A program made the position numbers and the translations under genes. Shown one piece after another: positions 53,900-62,161 of a DNA stretch of 64,000 bases; position 1 is the stretch's first letter; each line of letters starts with the position of its first letter. The notes beneath the pieces are model-generated. The model saw only the letters and a list, made by a program, of their open reading frames with translations. It ran no database searches and was not told the origin of the DNA. Source of the stretch: Verrucomicrobiaceae bacterium (lineage in GTDB: Bacteria; Verrucomicrobiota; Verrucomicrobiia; Verrucomicrobiales; Akkermansiaceae); the NCBI GenBank assembly GCA_027491155.1, contig JAIXWR010000034.1:1-64000 (forward strand), read 5' to 3'.

Positions 53900-54045
53900 G
53901 CCCGCCAGCGGCGCACCGGGTGCGCGGAGGCTCTGCCCCGCAGTGCGGTCCCTGGCGATCCGCAGTTCGATTGGGTCCGTGTGGCGACGACGGCCGCTCT
54001 CGTAGCTTCTGCGGGCCGGAGGCTCCGCGCACCCAGTGCGCCCTC
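53900..54045. repeat. Intergenic repeat elements
   Basis: GCGCACCGGGTGCGCGGAGG near 53910, a palindromic GTGCGGTCCC...GATCCGCAG piece, and GTAGCTTCTGCGGGCCGGAG near 54002, which recurs near 46948. No gene is seen between the M20 peptidase and the small membrane protein. Confidence 0.6.
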
Positions 54046-54051
54046 CGCTCC

Positions 54052-54330
54052 TCACAGCCGCTCCCGCTCCTCGCGAATCACCCGCATCACGTCGTAGAGC
54101 CCGAAAAGCATCACGAAAATCGCCAGGAACCCGCAGGCGCCCCACCACAGCACGAAGCGCATCAGCTCCGCCTTCAGCCAACCGTCGATCCCCCACAGCC
54201 CGATCGCGAACATCCCGAGCAACAAGGCCACACTGCGCCCCATCGCCCGCCGCCGCGCCGGGCGGTCGTGCAGGATGCTCTTGGCCAGGCCTTTGCTGGA
54301 CTGCCAGTTGGAATGCTTCCCTTCGCTCAC
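54052..54330 (-). CDS. Small two-helix membrane protein
   Basis: A 92-residue protein with a polar N-terminus (SEGKHSNWQSSKGLAKSILH), two hydrophobic helices (SVALLLGMFAIGLWGIDGWL; FVLWWGACGFLAIFVMLFGL) and a basic C-terminus. The GTG at 54330 is chosen as giving a clean soluble N-terminus; ATG at 54384 would add 18 residues. I recognise no family. It is divergent from the first TetR gene. Confidence 0.65.
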   Translation of the reverse strand: MSEGKHSNWQSSKGLAKSILHDRPARRRAMGRSVALLLGMFAIGLWGIDGWLKAELMRFVLWWGACGFLAIFVMLFGLYDVMRVIREERERL

Positions 54331-54408
54331 GCATGCGAGATTCGGCTGCGAAGAACGGTCCAGCAAGGCTGCGCTCGGAAACAACCCGAACGAACCGGGA
54401 AATATTTA

Positions 54409-54437
54409 TTGACTCACGGTCAAAACTGACCTAATTC
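54409..54437 (+). promoter_or_regulatory. Promoter and TetR operator candidate of tetR copy 1
   Basis: TTGACT (54409-54414), a 17-bp spacer and TAATTC (54432-54437). Within the spacer two overlapping palindromes are visible, TTGACTCACGGTCAA and GGTCAAAACTGACC. Binding there would block RNA polymerase, as expected for TetR autorepression. Confidence 0.6.
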
Positions 54438-54448
54438 TCGCCGCGTCG

Positions 54449-55180
54449 ATGAGCAACCCGCCCACCCTCCGCAAAGAACGCGAGCGCGCCGTCCGCGAGG
54501 AACTGATCCTCACGCACGCCCGCCGGCTCCTCCTGAGCAACGGCTTCCAGGGTCTCAGCCTCGACGAACTCGCCCGGTCCATCGAATACTCGAAGGGCAC
54601 GATCTACCTGCACTTTGACTCGAAGGAGGACATCGCCCTCGCCGTGACCACGGAGGCGCTGCGCGAGCGCTCCAATCTCTTCGAGCGCGCCACCCGCTTC
54701 CAAGGCCTCAGCCGCGAGCGGGCACGCGCCATCGGGTTCGCTTGCTGCCACTTCATGGTGACGAACCCGGACTACTTCAACATCGACATGATGATGAAGT
54801 CCCAATCCTTCTGGGACAGGGCTTCCGACAAACAGCGGGAGGCTTACCTGACGCAATCCGGCCGCTGCTTCCGCTCACTCCAGCAGGTCGTCCTCGCCGC
54901 GTTCGAGGCCGGGGACCTGCCCGCCGGCAGCCTTCCACCCGAGCAGATCTCGATGGCAATGGCGTCTGTCACGGTCGGCAGCCACATCATGGCGGAAATC
55001 CCGGGCCTGAAGATGCTCGCGGGAATCGAGGACCCGATAAAGATGGTGCGCAACAACCAGGACCTCCTTCTCGACGGCCTGCAATGGAAGCCGCTTCTGC
55101 GCGACCACGACTACAACGCCACCGACCAGCGGATCCGGGCGGAGATCTTCCCGGAAGCCACTTGGTTGAAGCCCGGCTGA
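54449..55180 (+). CDS. TetR/AcrR family regulator, copy 1
   Basis: A 243-residue repressor candidate. The N-terminal HTH is clear (ILTHARRLLLSNGFQGLSLD, ELARSIEYSKGTIYLHFDSK then EDI). The C-terminal ligand-binding domain is helical and unusually long for the family's about 190-220. It should sense a ligand and control its own operon; palindromes overlap its promoter. The ATG at 54449 lies 11 nt after the -10 box, so the leader is very short. It is followed 57 bp on by the first permease. Confidence 0.92.
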   Translation: MSNPPTLRKERERAVREELILTHARRLLLSNGFQGLSLDELARSIEYSKGTIYLHFDSKEDIALAVTTEALRERSNLFERATRFQGLSRERARAIGFACCHFMVTNPDYFNIDMMMKSQSFWDRASDKQREAYLTQSGRCFRSLQQVVLAAFEAGDLPAGSLPPEQISMAMASVTVGSHIMAEIPGLKMLAGIEDPIKMVRNNQDLLLDGLQWKPLLRDHDYNATDQRIRAEIFPEATWLKPG

Positions 55181-55237
55181 TTTTTTTGGCCAGAATATGA
55201 ATCATGGTCACTTTTTGAATCCAAGTTCCACCCTCCC

Positions 55238-56377
55238 ATGAATTTCGTCGCCTTCCGCATGCTTGTTGGAGACCGCGCGAAGTACCTCGGCCTGATCTTC
55301 GCCGTGGCCTTCTCAACGTTCCTCCTCCAGAACCAAACCTCGATCTTCGCCAACCTGATGATGCGGACGGGCAACCAGATCGGCGACGTGACCGATGCCG
55401 ATATCTGGGTGATGGATCCGGGCACGCGCTACTTCGACGAAACGAAAGCGCTCAAGGACACCGACCTCGCCCGCGTGCGCGGCATCGAAGGCATCGCCTA
55501 CGCGGTGCGGCTCTTCAAGAGCAACCCGGTGGCCCGCACGAGTTCCGGCACTTTCGCGGCGTGCTCCGTGCTTGGCATCGACGAGTCGACCCTGGCGGGC
55601 GCGCCGCGCCGGATGATCCTCGGCGACTGGCGCGACCTCGCGAAGCCGAACAGCGTGATCATCGACAAGGCCGGCTACCTGATGCTCTATCCGGACGAGG
55701 AACTCCGGCTCGGGCGCGAAGTGGAACTCAACGACCGCCGTGTCACCATCGTCGGCATTTCGGACGCCATGCCGGCCTTCGTGTCCTTCCCGATCGTTCA
55801 CGCGCGCTATGCCGAAGCGCTCGCCTTCCAGGGCCGCCAGCGCCAGCAGCTTTCGTTCGTGCTGGTCCGCGGCAAGCCGGGCGTCGATCCGGAAGAACTC
55901 GCCGCCCGCATCTCCGACCGCACCGGACTGAAGGCGCTGACCACCCGACAGTTCCAGGCCGCGTCGATGAACTACTACCTCGCGAACACCGGCATCCCGG
56001 TAAACTTCGGAATCACCATCGCGGTCGCCACCATCGTCGGGCTCGTGGTGTCCGGCCAGACCTTCTACCTCTTCACGGTCGAAAACCTCCGCCAGTTCGG
56101 CGCCTTGAAAGCCATCGGCGTGACCAACCTCCGCATGCTCGGGATGATCCTGCTCCAGGCCACTCTCGTCTGGTTCGTCGGCTTCTCGGCCGGCTCCGCG
56201 CTCACGGCCACCTTCTTCAACATCACGCTCCAACAACTTGCGACCCGCCACATGGTCTTCCTGCCGGAGTCGCTCGCCGGCGTGGCCGTCTTCATGCTGC
56301 TCGTCGTCCTCGCCTCCAGCGCCGCCGGGCTGCGGCGCGTCTGGCAGCTCGAACCCGCCGAAGTGTTCCGCGGATGA
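55238..56377 (+). CDS. ABC transporter permease, DevC/FtsX-like, copy 1
   Basis: A 379-residue permease. It has one N-terminal helix (LGLIFAVAFSTFLLQNQTSI), a large periplasmic domain (about 45-255), then three helices at the C-terminus (GITIAVATIVGLVVSGQTFY; MILLQATLVWFVGFSAGSAL; VFMLLVVLASSAAGLRRV), ending LEPAEVFRG. This is the MacB/DevC topology with FtsX fold. It is paralogous to the second permease. The shared ATPase is 3 genes downstream. Confidence 0.88.
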   Translation: MNFVAFRMLVGDRAKYLGLIFAVAFSTFLLQNQTSIFANLMMRTGNQIGDVTDADIWVMDPGTRYFDETKALKDTDLARVRGIEGIAYAVRLFKSNPVARTSSGTFAACSVLGIDESTLAGAPRRMILGDWRDLAKPNSVIIDKAGYLMLYPDEELRLGREVELNDRRVTIVGISDAMPAFVSFPIVHARYAEALAFQGRQRQQLSFVLVRGKPGVDPEELAARISDRTGLKALTTRQFQAASMNYYLANTGIPVNFGITIAVATIVGLVVSGQTFYLFTVENLRQFGALKAIGVTNLRMLGMILLQATLVWFVGFSAGSALTATFFNITLQQLATRHMVFLPESLAGVAVFMLLVVLASSAAGLRRVWQLEPAEVFRG

Positions 56378-56383
56378 ATCAAA

Positions 56384-56444
56384 GAGAACGAACGTTCGCA
56401 CTTTCAATTTGACGAACAGGAAACAATAGCGAACGTTCGTTCTC
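56384..56444 (+). promoter_or_regulatory. Operator pair upstream of tetR copy 2
   Basis: Two copies in inverted orientation: GAGAACGAACGTTCGC (56384-56399) and GCGAACGTTCGTTCTC (56429-56444). Each contains the palindrome GAACGTTC, a typical TetR-type operator core. A TTGACG box (56409-56414) lies between them. Confidence 0.65.
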
Positions 56445-56467
56445 GTTTCCAACACCCCTTTACGGAC

Positions 56468-57094
56468 ATGCCCCGCCAGACACCTGAACGACACGAAGCG
56501 CGCCGCGCCGAGATCCTCACCGCATGCCTCGGCTGCTTCGCGCGGAAAGGCTTCCACCGCACCTCGATGCGCGATCTTTGCGAAGCGCTGACCATGAGCC
56601 CCGGCGCGCTCTACCGCTACTTCGACTCGAAGGAGTCCATCATCCTCGCGATGATCGACCGCGACCGCGCGCAGTGGGAGGAGGCCTTCGCCTCGATCCC
56701 CGCGGACACGGCGTTCCAGAAAGTCCTGGAGAGCCTGATGGGCATCGCCGAGCAGGGCTGCGGAAGGATCGAGGACATCGCGATCTTCTGGCAGGTCACC
56801 GCCGAGGCGACCACGAACCCGGAAATCGCCGCGGTCCTGAAGCGCCACTACACCGCCTTCTCCGACCGGCTGGAACTCGTCATCCGCCGCTCGCAGGAGC
56901 GCGGCGAGATCGATGCCACGCTCAAGCCGCGGGACGCCGCCGTGTTCGTCATCTCCTGCTTCGACGGGCTGCTGGCGCGCTACTCTTTCGATCCCGACAC
57001 CGACTGGAAGAAGCTGGCCCGGCAGTTCCAGAAGTGGATCGCCCGCGCCTTCCACACCGCCGAACCGGCACCGACCCGGAGGAAAAAGTCATGA
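56468..57094 (+). CDS. TetR/AcrR family regulator, copy 2
   Basis: A 208-residue TetR. The HTH is ILTACLGCFARKGFHRTSMR then DLCEALTMSPGALYRYFDSK and ESI; the helical sensor domain follows. It is clearly different in sequence and operator from copy 1. The first ATG at 56468 starts 24 bp after the second operator. Its stop overlaps the second permease start (ATGA). Confidence 0.92.
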   Translation: MPRQTPERHEARRAEILTACLGCFARKGFHRTSMRDLCEALTMSPGALYRYFDSKESIILAMIDRDRAQWEEAFASIPADTAFQKVLESLMGIAEQGCGRIEDIAIFWQVTAEATTNPEIAAVLKRHYTAFSDRLELVIRRSQERGEIDATLKPRDAAVFVISCFDGLLARYSFDPDTDWKKLARQFQKWIARAFHTAEPAPTRRKKS

Positions 57095-58224
57095 TCGCCA
57101 TCGCCCTCCGCATGCTGCGTCACGACGGCCCGAAGTTCGTCGCGCTGGTGCTTGCCGTCGCGCTGGCCGCGTTCCTCACGCAGAACCAGGCGTCGATCCT
57201 CTCCGCCTTCCTGGGCATGACCGGCTCGCAGATCCGGGACGTGCGGGAGGCGGACCTGTGGGTGATGGAGCCGGACACCGAGTGCTTCGACCAGGCCAAG
57301 CCGCTGAAGGAAACCGCTGTCGCCACGGTGCGCGGATTCACCGGCGTCGAGTGGGCGGTCCCGGTTCTGAAAGTCGACACCGACGCACGGACCGAGAACG
57401 GCAAGCTTTCGACCGTCACCATGCTCGGAGTGCCGGAGGACAGCCGCATCGGCCAACCGCGGATGCGGGAGGGCGACGCCGCCGCGATCTACCTGCGCGA
57501 CGGCGCGGTGATCGATCCCGGTGGCTTCGCGCTGCTCTTTCCCGGCGAATCCTTCCGGCCGGGCATGAAGGTCCGCGTCCACGACGAGTGGCTGACCTTG
57601 CATGGGATGAGCGACGCCGGGCCACCTTTCACGGGCTTCCCCATCATGCACGTCGCCCACACCACCGCGATGCGGCTGAACCGCGTGGAAAGCCGTCCGA
57701 CCACCTTCGTCGTCGGCCGCCTGTCGCCCGACGCGGACGCGGAAAAGGTGACCGCGGAGATCTCAAGGGCCACCGGTTGGAAAGCAATGACCGGCCGGCA
57801 GTTCGAGCGCGCCAGCTACGAGTTCTACGAGGCGCAGGGCGTGCCGAATCTCTTCTACATCACCATCGGCATCGGCTTCGTGGTCGGCATCGCCTTTACC
57901 GGACAGACCTTCCTGATGTTCGTGAAGGAGAACGCACGCGCCTTCACCACGCTGAAGGTGCTGGGCGTCACCCATGGCCAGCTCGCCCTCATGATGGCGT
58001 CGCAGGCCGGGCTGGTGGTCTTCTTCGGCCTCGCCATCGGCACCGCGCTGGCGGCCGGCGTGACGGAAGCGGCGCAGACCATGCCCTTCCTCCGCGGTCT
58101 CTACATCCCGTGGGATGTCGCGCTCGCCTGCGCCGGGATTATCGCCGCCGTCACCTTTCTTGCCGCCGGATTCGCCTTCCGGAACGTCATGAAACTCCAG
58201 CCCGCCGACGTCTTCCGCTCATGA
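57091..58224 (+). CDS. ABC transporter permease, DevC/FtsX-like, copy 2
   Basis: A 377-residue permease. An N-terminal helix (KFVALVLAVALAAFLTQNQA), a periplasmic domain (SQIRDVREADLWVMEPDTEC) and three C-terminal helices (IGIGFVVGIAFTGQTFLMFV; AGLVVFFGLAIGTALAAGVT; VALACAGIIAAVTFLAAGFA). It is paralogous to the first permease over its whole length. A Shine-Dalgarno GGAGG at 57078-57082, 8 nt before the ATG, and the ATGA overlap support this start. Its stop overlaps the ATPase start in the same way. Confidence 0.9.
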   Translation: MIAIALRMLRHDGPKFVALVLAVALAAFLTQNQASILSAFLGMTGSQIRDVREADLWVMEPDTECFDQAKPLKETAVATVRGFTGVEWAVPVLKVDTDARTENGKLSTVTMLGVPEDSRIGQPRMREGDAAAIYLRDGAVIDPGGFALLFPGESFRPGMKVRVHDEWLTLHGMSDAGPPFTGFPIMHVAHTTAMRLNRVESRPTTFVVGRLSPDADAEKVTAEISRATGWKAMTGRQFERASYEFYEAQGVPNLFYITIGIGFVVGIAFTGQTFLMFVKENARAFTTLKVLGVTHGQLALMMASQAGLVVFFGLAIGTALAAGVTEAAQTMPFLRGLYIPWDVALACAGIIAAVTFLAAGFAFRNVMKLQPADVFRS

Positions 58225-58940
58225 ACTCCCCATCAACTACCATGGACGCCGTACGTTGCGGCGGGATCCGCAAGTCCTTCGGCACCGGCGAAGCCCGGGT
58301 CGAGGTGCTGCGCGGCGTCGACTTCCAAGCCGCGCGCGGCGAGATGACCTTCCTCGTCGGACCGTCCGGCTGCGGGAAAACCACCCTCATCTCCATCATC
58401 GCCGGGCTGCTAGCCGCGGACGAGGGCAAGGTATCGCTTTTCGGCGAGGACCTGGCCGCCCTCCCGCCGCGCGAGCAGATCCTCTTCCGCCGGCGGAACC
58501 TCGGCTTCGTCTTCCAGCAATACAACCTGCTGCCTTCCCTGACCGCCGCGGAGAACGCCGCGGTGCCCCTGCTGGCCGCAGGAATGAAACGCAAGACCGC
58601 GGTCGACCGCGCCACGGAAATGCTCGGCCGCCTCGGCCTCGGCCATCGGGCGGAGGCCCTGCCCCGCGTGCTGTCCGGCGGACAGCAACAGCGCGTCGCA
58701 CTCGCCCGCGCCCTGGTCCACGAGCCGCGGCTGATCGTCTGCGACGAACCGACCGCCGCGCTCGACCACAAGAGCGGCGAGTCGGTGATGGAGCTTCTCT
58801 CGACTTCCGCCGTCCACCCCGAACGCGCGGTCGTGGTGGTCACCCACGACAACCGCGTCTTCCACCACGCCCACCGGATCGCCCACATGGACGACGGCAT
58901 CATCACGCACGTCGATGCAGCCGCCGTCGCCACCGCTTGA
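58221..58940 (+). CDS. ABC transporter ATP-binding protein (DevA/MacB-like)
   Basis: A 239-residue ATPase. Walker A GPSGCGKTT, Q-loop FVFQQYNLLPSLTAAENAAV, signature LSGGQQQRVALARAL, Walker B LIVCDEPTAALD, and switch His VVVVTHDNRVF are all intact. It is of the LolD/MacB-type family. One ATPase serves two permease genes. Start codon overlaps the permease 2 stop (ATGA). Confidence 0.94.
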   Translation: MNSPSTTMDAVRCGGIRKSFGTGEARVEVLRGVDFQAARGEMTFLVGPSGCGKTTLISIIAGLLAADEGKVSLFGEDLAALPPREQILFRRRNLGFVFQQYNLLPSLTAAENAAVPLLAAGMKRKTAVDRATEMLGRLGLGHRAEALPRVLSGGQQQRVALARALVHEPRLIVCDEPTAALDHKSGESVMELLSTSAVHPERAVVVVTHDNRVFHHAHRIAHMDDGIITHVDAAAVATA

Positions 58941-58946
58941 ACCACC

Positions 58947-59897
58947 ATGAAAACGAAAGGCTTCATCCTGCCCCTTGTCGCCGTCGCCTGCCTCGGCTAC
59001 GCGGTCGTCTCGATCGCGCAAACCCAGCCGAAGCGCGAACTCACCGAGCCGCCGTCCATGCCACCGCGCTCGACCTTCGAGAACACCGTCGCCGCCGTCG
59101 GACTCGTCGAGCCGAGCAGTGAAGGGATCACCATCGGCAGCCACCTGTCCGGCGTCGTCGATGCGGTCCACGTCAAGGCCGGCGACCCCGTGAAGAAAGG
59201 AGCGCCGCTCTTCACCCTCGACACCCGCGCGCTCGAAGCCCGCAAGCGCGTCGCCGCCGCGCAGCTCGTCCGGGCCGAGGCGGAGATCGGGCTCGCCCGT
59301 GCCAGCTTGGACCAGGCGATCCGCAAACTCGAACTGGCGAACGGCCTTTCCGACCCTCGCGCGATCTCCGCGGAAGAACGCGACGACCGCGCCTCGGAGG
59401 TGGCCAAGCTCGAAGCCTCGCTGGCTTCCTCCAACGCCGGCGTGGCCCTTGCCAAGGCGGAACTCACCTCGGCGGAGACCGACCTTGAACTGGCCACCGT
59501 GCAATCGCCGATCGACGCGACCGTGCTCCAGGTCCGGCTCCGTCCCGGCGAATCCATCCAGGCCGGCGGCAGCGCGGAAGGCGGCATCCAGTTGGGCCAA
59601 ACCACGCCCCTTCACATTCGCGCCGACATCGACGAGTTCGAAATCCCCCGCCTCAAGCCCGGAACCCGCGCCACCGCCAGCCCCCGCGGCAACGCCTCGG
59701 AACGGATCGAACTCGAGTTCGTCCGCTTCGAGCCGCTGGTCGTCCCCAAGCAGTCCTTGACCGGGGACTCGACCGAACGGGTCGACACCCGCGTCCTCCA
59801 GGCGATCTACCGGATTGTTCCCGCCGATGCCGCCGTCTTCACCGGCCAGCAAATGGACATCTTCATCGAAGCCGATCCCCGCAGCTCAGAGTCATGA
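58947..59897 (+). CDS. Membrane-fusion (HlyD/DevB-like) protein
   Basis: A 316-residue periplasmic adaptor. It has an N-terminal anchor/signal (ILPLVAVACLGYAVVSIA), the first half lipoyl domain (GSHLSGVVDAVHVKAGDPVK then KGAPLF), a coiled-coil hairpin (about 90-180), the second half lipoyl domain (VQSPIDATVLQVRLRPGESI) and a beta-barrel domain. It links the inner-membrane ABC complex to the outer-membrane duct. Its stop overlaps the start of the outer-membrane lipoprotein gene (ATGA). Confidence 0.92.
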   Translation: MKTKGFILPLVAVACLGYAVVSIAQTQPKRELTEPPSMPPRSTFENTVAAVGLVEPSSEGITIGSHLSGVVDAVHVKAGDPVKKGAPLFTLDTRALEARKRVAAAQLVRAEAEIGLARASLDQAIRKLELANGLSDPRAISAEERDDRASEVAKLEASLASSNAGVALAKAELTSAETDLELATVQSPIDATVLQVRLRPGESIQAGGSAEGGIQLGQTTPLHIRADIDEFEIPRLKPGTRATASPRGNASERIELEFVRFEPLVVPKQSLTGDSTERVDTRVLQAIYRIVPADAAVFTGQQMDIFIEADPRSSES

Positions 59898-61279
59898 AAA
59901 CCACCCTCTTTCCCGTCTTCACCGTGGCCTTTCTAGCCTCCTGCACCATGGGGCCGGACTTCATGCCGCCCGACGCCTCCGCCGGCATGCGCTGGAAAAA
60001 CCAGGTCTCCAGCCGGGGGACCAGCCTGCCGGACGCCTGGTGGACTCTTTTCGGCGATGCCGAGCTCACGAACCTGGTCAACCGCTCGATCGCCGCGAAT
60101 CACGACATCGCCGCCGCGAAGGCGAGGCTCGACACCGCCCGCGCGCTGGTCGGAGTCGACCGCTCGCGGCTCTTCCCGACACTCGACGTCGGCGCGGGTG
60201 CGACCGAGGCCCGCTCCTCAAGAGCGACCAGCGGACCCGGTGCGAACCTGGAAGGCCAGCGCTACCGGTCGAGCTTCGACCTCGCCTACGAACTGGACTT
60301 GTGGGGAGGAAATCGACGCAACCTCGAAGCCGCGGAAGCCGAGGCCTCGTCCGCCGAAGCCCTGCTCGACGCCCAACGTCTCGGCATCGCCACGGAAGTC
60401 GCGCGGCAGTACTTCGTGCTGCGTGGACTGGACGCCCAGGAAGAAGTGCTCAACGAGACGCTCGCCAGCCGCCAGCAGTCGCTCGATCTGGAGCAGACCC
60501 GGACCGAAGCGGGCCTGAGCGACGGGCTGTCGACCTCGCGGGCCCGCACCGAGCTCGAACTCGCCCGCAATGATCTGGCCGGTGTCCGCAGGCAGCGCGG
60601 CTCGGCCGAGAACGCGCTCGCGGTGCTCTGCGGCACCCGGCCGTCGGACTTCAAGGTCGCGAGCAAAAGCCCGGTCGACAAGCTGCCGGACATCCGCCCG
60701 GGACTTCCCGCGGAGGTGATGGTCCGCCGCCCGGACGTCCGTGCTTCCCTCGAGCGGCTCCGTGCCGCCAACGCGCGCATCGGTGTGGCGGAAGCCGAGT
60801 TCTATCCGAAAATCAGCCTCACCGGCAGCGCGGGACTCGAAGGAATCGGCACGTCCGATTTCCTCGACTGGGAGAACCGGGTGCTCTCGCTGGGAACGAA
60901 CCTCGCCGCCCCGCTGCTCGACGGCGGCCGGCGGCGCTCGAACTACGAGGCTTCCCGTAGCACGTTCGACGAAGCGATGGCCGGCCACCGCCAGACCCTG
61001 CTGGTCGCGCTGCAGGAAGTCGAAGACGCGTTGGTCGACATCAAGGGACTTTCGGCTTCGCGGAACGCCTTGGAAGCCGCGCTTGATAGTGCCGGGCAAA
61101 CCCGGGCCCTCAGCGGAGAGCGCTACGAGAAGGGACTTTCGAGCTACCTTGAAGTGGTGGACGCGGATCGAAGCGTGCTGTCCACACGGCTGGCTCTCGC
61201 CCAAGTGAAGGCCCAGCAGCGACTCTCGCTCGCCGCCCTCGCCAAGGCGCTCGGCGGAGGATGGAGGTCGGGCAAATGA
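59894..61279 (+). CDS. Outer-membrane efflux lipoprotein (NodT/OprM family)
   Basis: A 461-residue TolC-like duct protein. Signal with lipobox LASC, then MPPDASAGMRWKN, ALDDAWWTLFGD-like motif (LPDAWWTLFGDAELTNLVNR), then ETVEARQYFVLRG-like helix repeats and the second repeat GLSDGLSTSRARTELE; the conserved PEVMVRRPDVRASLERLRAA-type segment (AEVMVRRPDVRA) is also visible. This completes the tripartite exporter. It is the last gene of the run; no clear terminator was seen in the 118-bp gap that follows. Confidence 0.93.
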   Translation: MKTTLFPVFTVAFLASCTMGPDFMPPDASAGMRWKNQVSSRGTSLPDAWWTLFGDAELTNLVNRSIAANHDIAAAKARLDTARALVGVDRSRLFPTLDVGAGATEARSSRATSGPGANLEGQRYRSSFDLAYELDLWGGNRRNLEAAEAEASSAEALLDAQRLGIATEVARQYFVLRGLDAQEEVLNETLASRQQSLDLEQTRTEAGLSDGLSTSRARTELELARNDLAGVRRQRGSAENALAVLCGTRPSDFKVASKSPVDKLPDIRPGLPAEVMVRRPDVRASLERLRAANARIGVAEAEFYPKISLTGSAGLEGIGTSDFLDWENRVLSLGTNLAAPLLDGGRRRSNYEASRSTFDEAMAGHRQTLLVALQEVEDALVDIKGLSASRNALEAALDSAGQTRALSGERYEKGLSSYLEVVDADRSVLSTRLALAQVKAQQRLSLAALAKALGGGWRSGK

Positions 61280-61397
61280 GCGGCGGCGGCTTCAGCTTGG
61301 GACTCGGGTTCCGAGCAGGGTCGCGTCGACAGCAGGGAGCCGCGATGGAATATGCTGACCCGATCCGCCGGGTGGTGGAGCAACCGAGCAGCGGACG

Positions 61398-61673
61398 ATG
61401 AGCTCCTCCCCTCCCGAACTCCCCAGCCCGCCGCCCGGGATTCCGAAGAGCCAGCTCTGGGCGTCGCTGGCAGCTCCGCCGGTGGTGACCGTCATCGGAA
61501 CTCTCGTGGCGGGTAGCTTGATGAATTCGGGCAGCATTGGAGAAGAGTTCCTGCTCGTCCTGACCGTGGCTTTGCTGACCATCCTTTTCTGCCTCGTTTC
61601 CTTCTTCTCCGCCTGCCTCGCCAGCGACGTCCGCTTCTACTGGCTGGCCCAGGGCGACCCGTCGAACGCATGA
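61398..61673 (+). CDS. Small two-helix membrane protein
   Basis: A 91-residue protein with a Pro-rich N-terminus (SSSPPELPSPPPGIPK), two hydrophobic helices (VVTVIGTLVAGSLMNSGSI and LLVLTVALLTILFCLVSFFS) and a short tail. I recognise no family. It overlaps the next gene by 4 bp (ATGA). It is 118 bp downstream of the exporter. Confidence 0.65.
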   Translation: MSSSPPELPSPPPGIPKSQLWASLAAPPVVTVIGTLVAGSLMNSGSIGEEFLLVLTVALLTILFCLVSFFSACLASDVRFYWLAQGDPSNA

Positions 61674-62092
61674 AAGCGCATTCGCTGGAATCGCTGCAAA
61701 GCCGGATCCGCGGCGTCGTCGAGCGCAAGGGGAACATCGAGATCCTCCAGTTCTCGGGCGGCGAGCCGACGCTTCATCCGCAGTTCTTCGAGCTGCTCGA
61801 CTGGATTCACACGGAACCCGGCATCGACTACTGCCTGGTGAACACCAACGTGGTGCGGATTGCGAAGGAGGACGGTTTCCTAACAGCACTCGGCGACCGG
61901 GCGCGGCGCGGGCATTTCCAGCTCTACCTCATCGGCTACGGCCTTTTCCGCTTCGGCCACGAGTTCCTGCGGGACACCCCGAAGCCCTTCGCCGGCCTCT
62001 CAGGCTACCAGATCCTCGCGCTTGCCACCGCCGGAGCAGCCCTCATCGCCTTCCGCGCCCGGGCACGAGCAATTCCACCGGCCGCCGCCTGA
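61670..62092 (+). pseudogene. Chimeric remnant: radical-SAM fragment joined to Lgt-like C-terminus
   Basis: A 140-residue open frame. Residues about 20-75 look like the middle of a radical SAM enzyme (ILQFSGGEPTLHPQFFELLD then NTNVVRIAKED), but the cluster-binding CxxxCxxC that must precede it is missing, and the conserved NTNG is NTNV. From about residue 80 the sequence becomes GHFQLYLIGYGLFRFGHEFL then RDTPKPFAGLSGYQILALA, resembling the C-terminal end of Lgt-type diacylglyceryl transferase relatives. The simplest reading is two adjacent genes fused by deletion. It overlaps the preceding small gene (ATGA), so it may still be translated. Confidence 0.6.
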
Positions 62093-62161
62093 TCGAGCCG
62101 CGGTGATGGAACGCAAGAAATGCCCGGCACCCGCGGTAACCGATCCCCTTCCTTCCTCACC

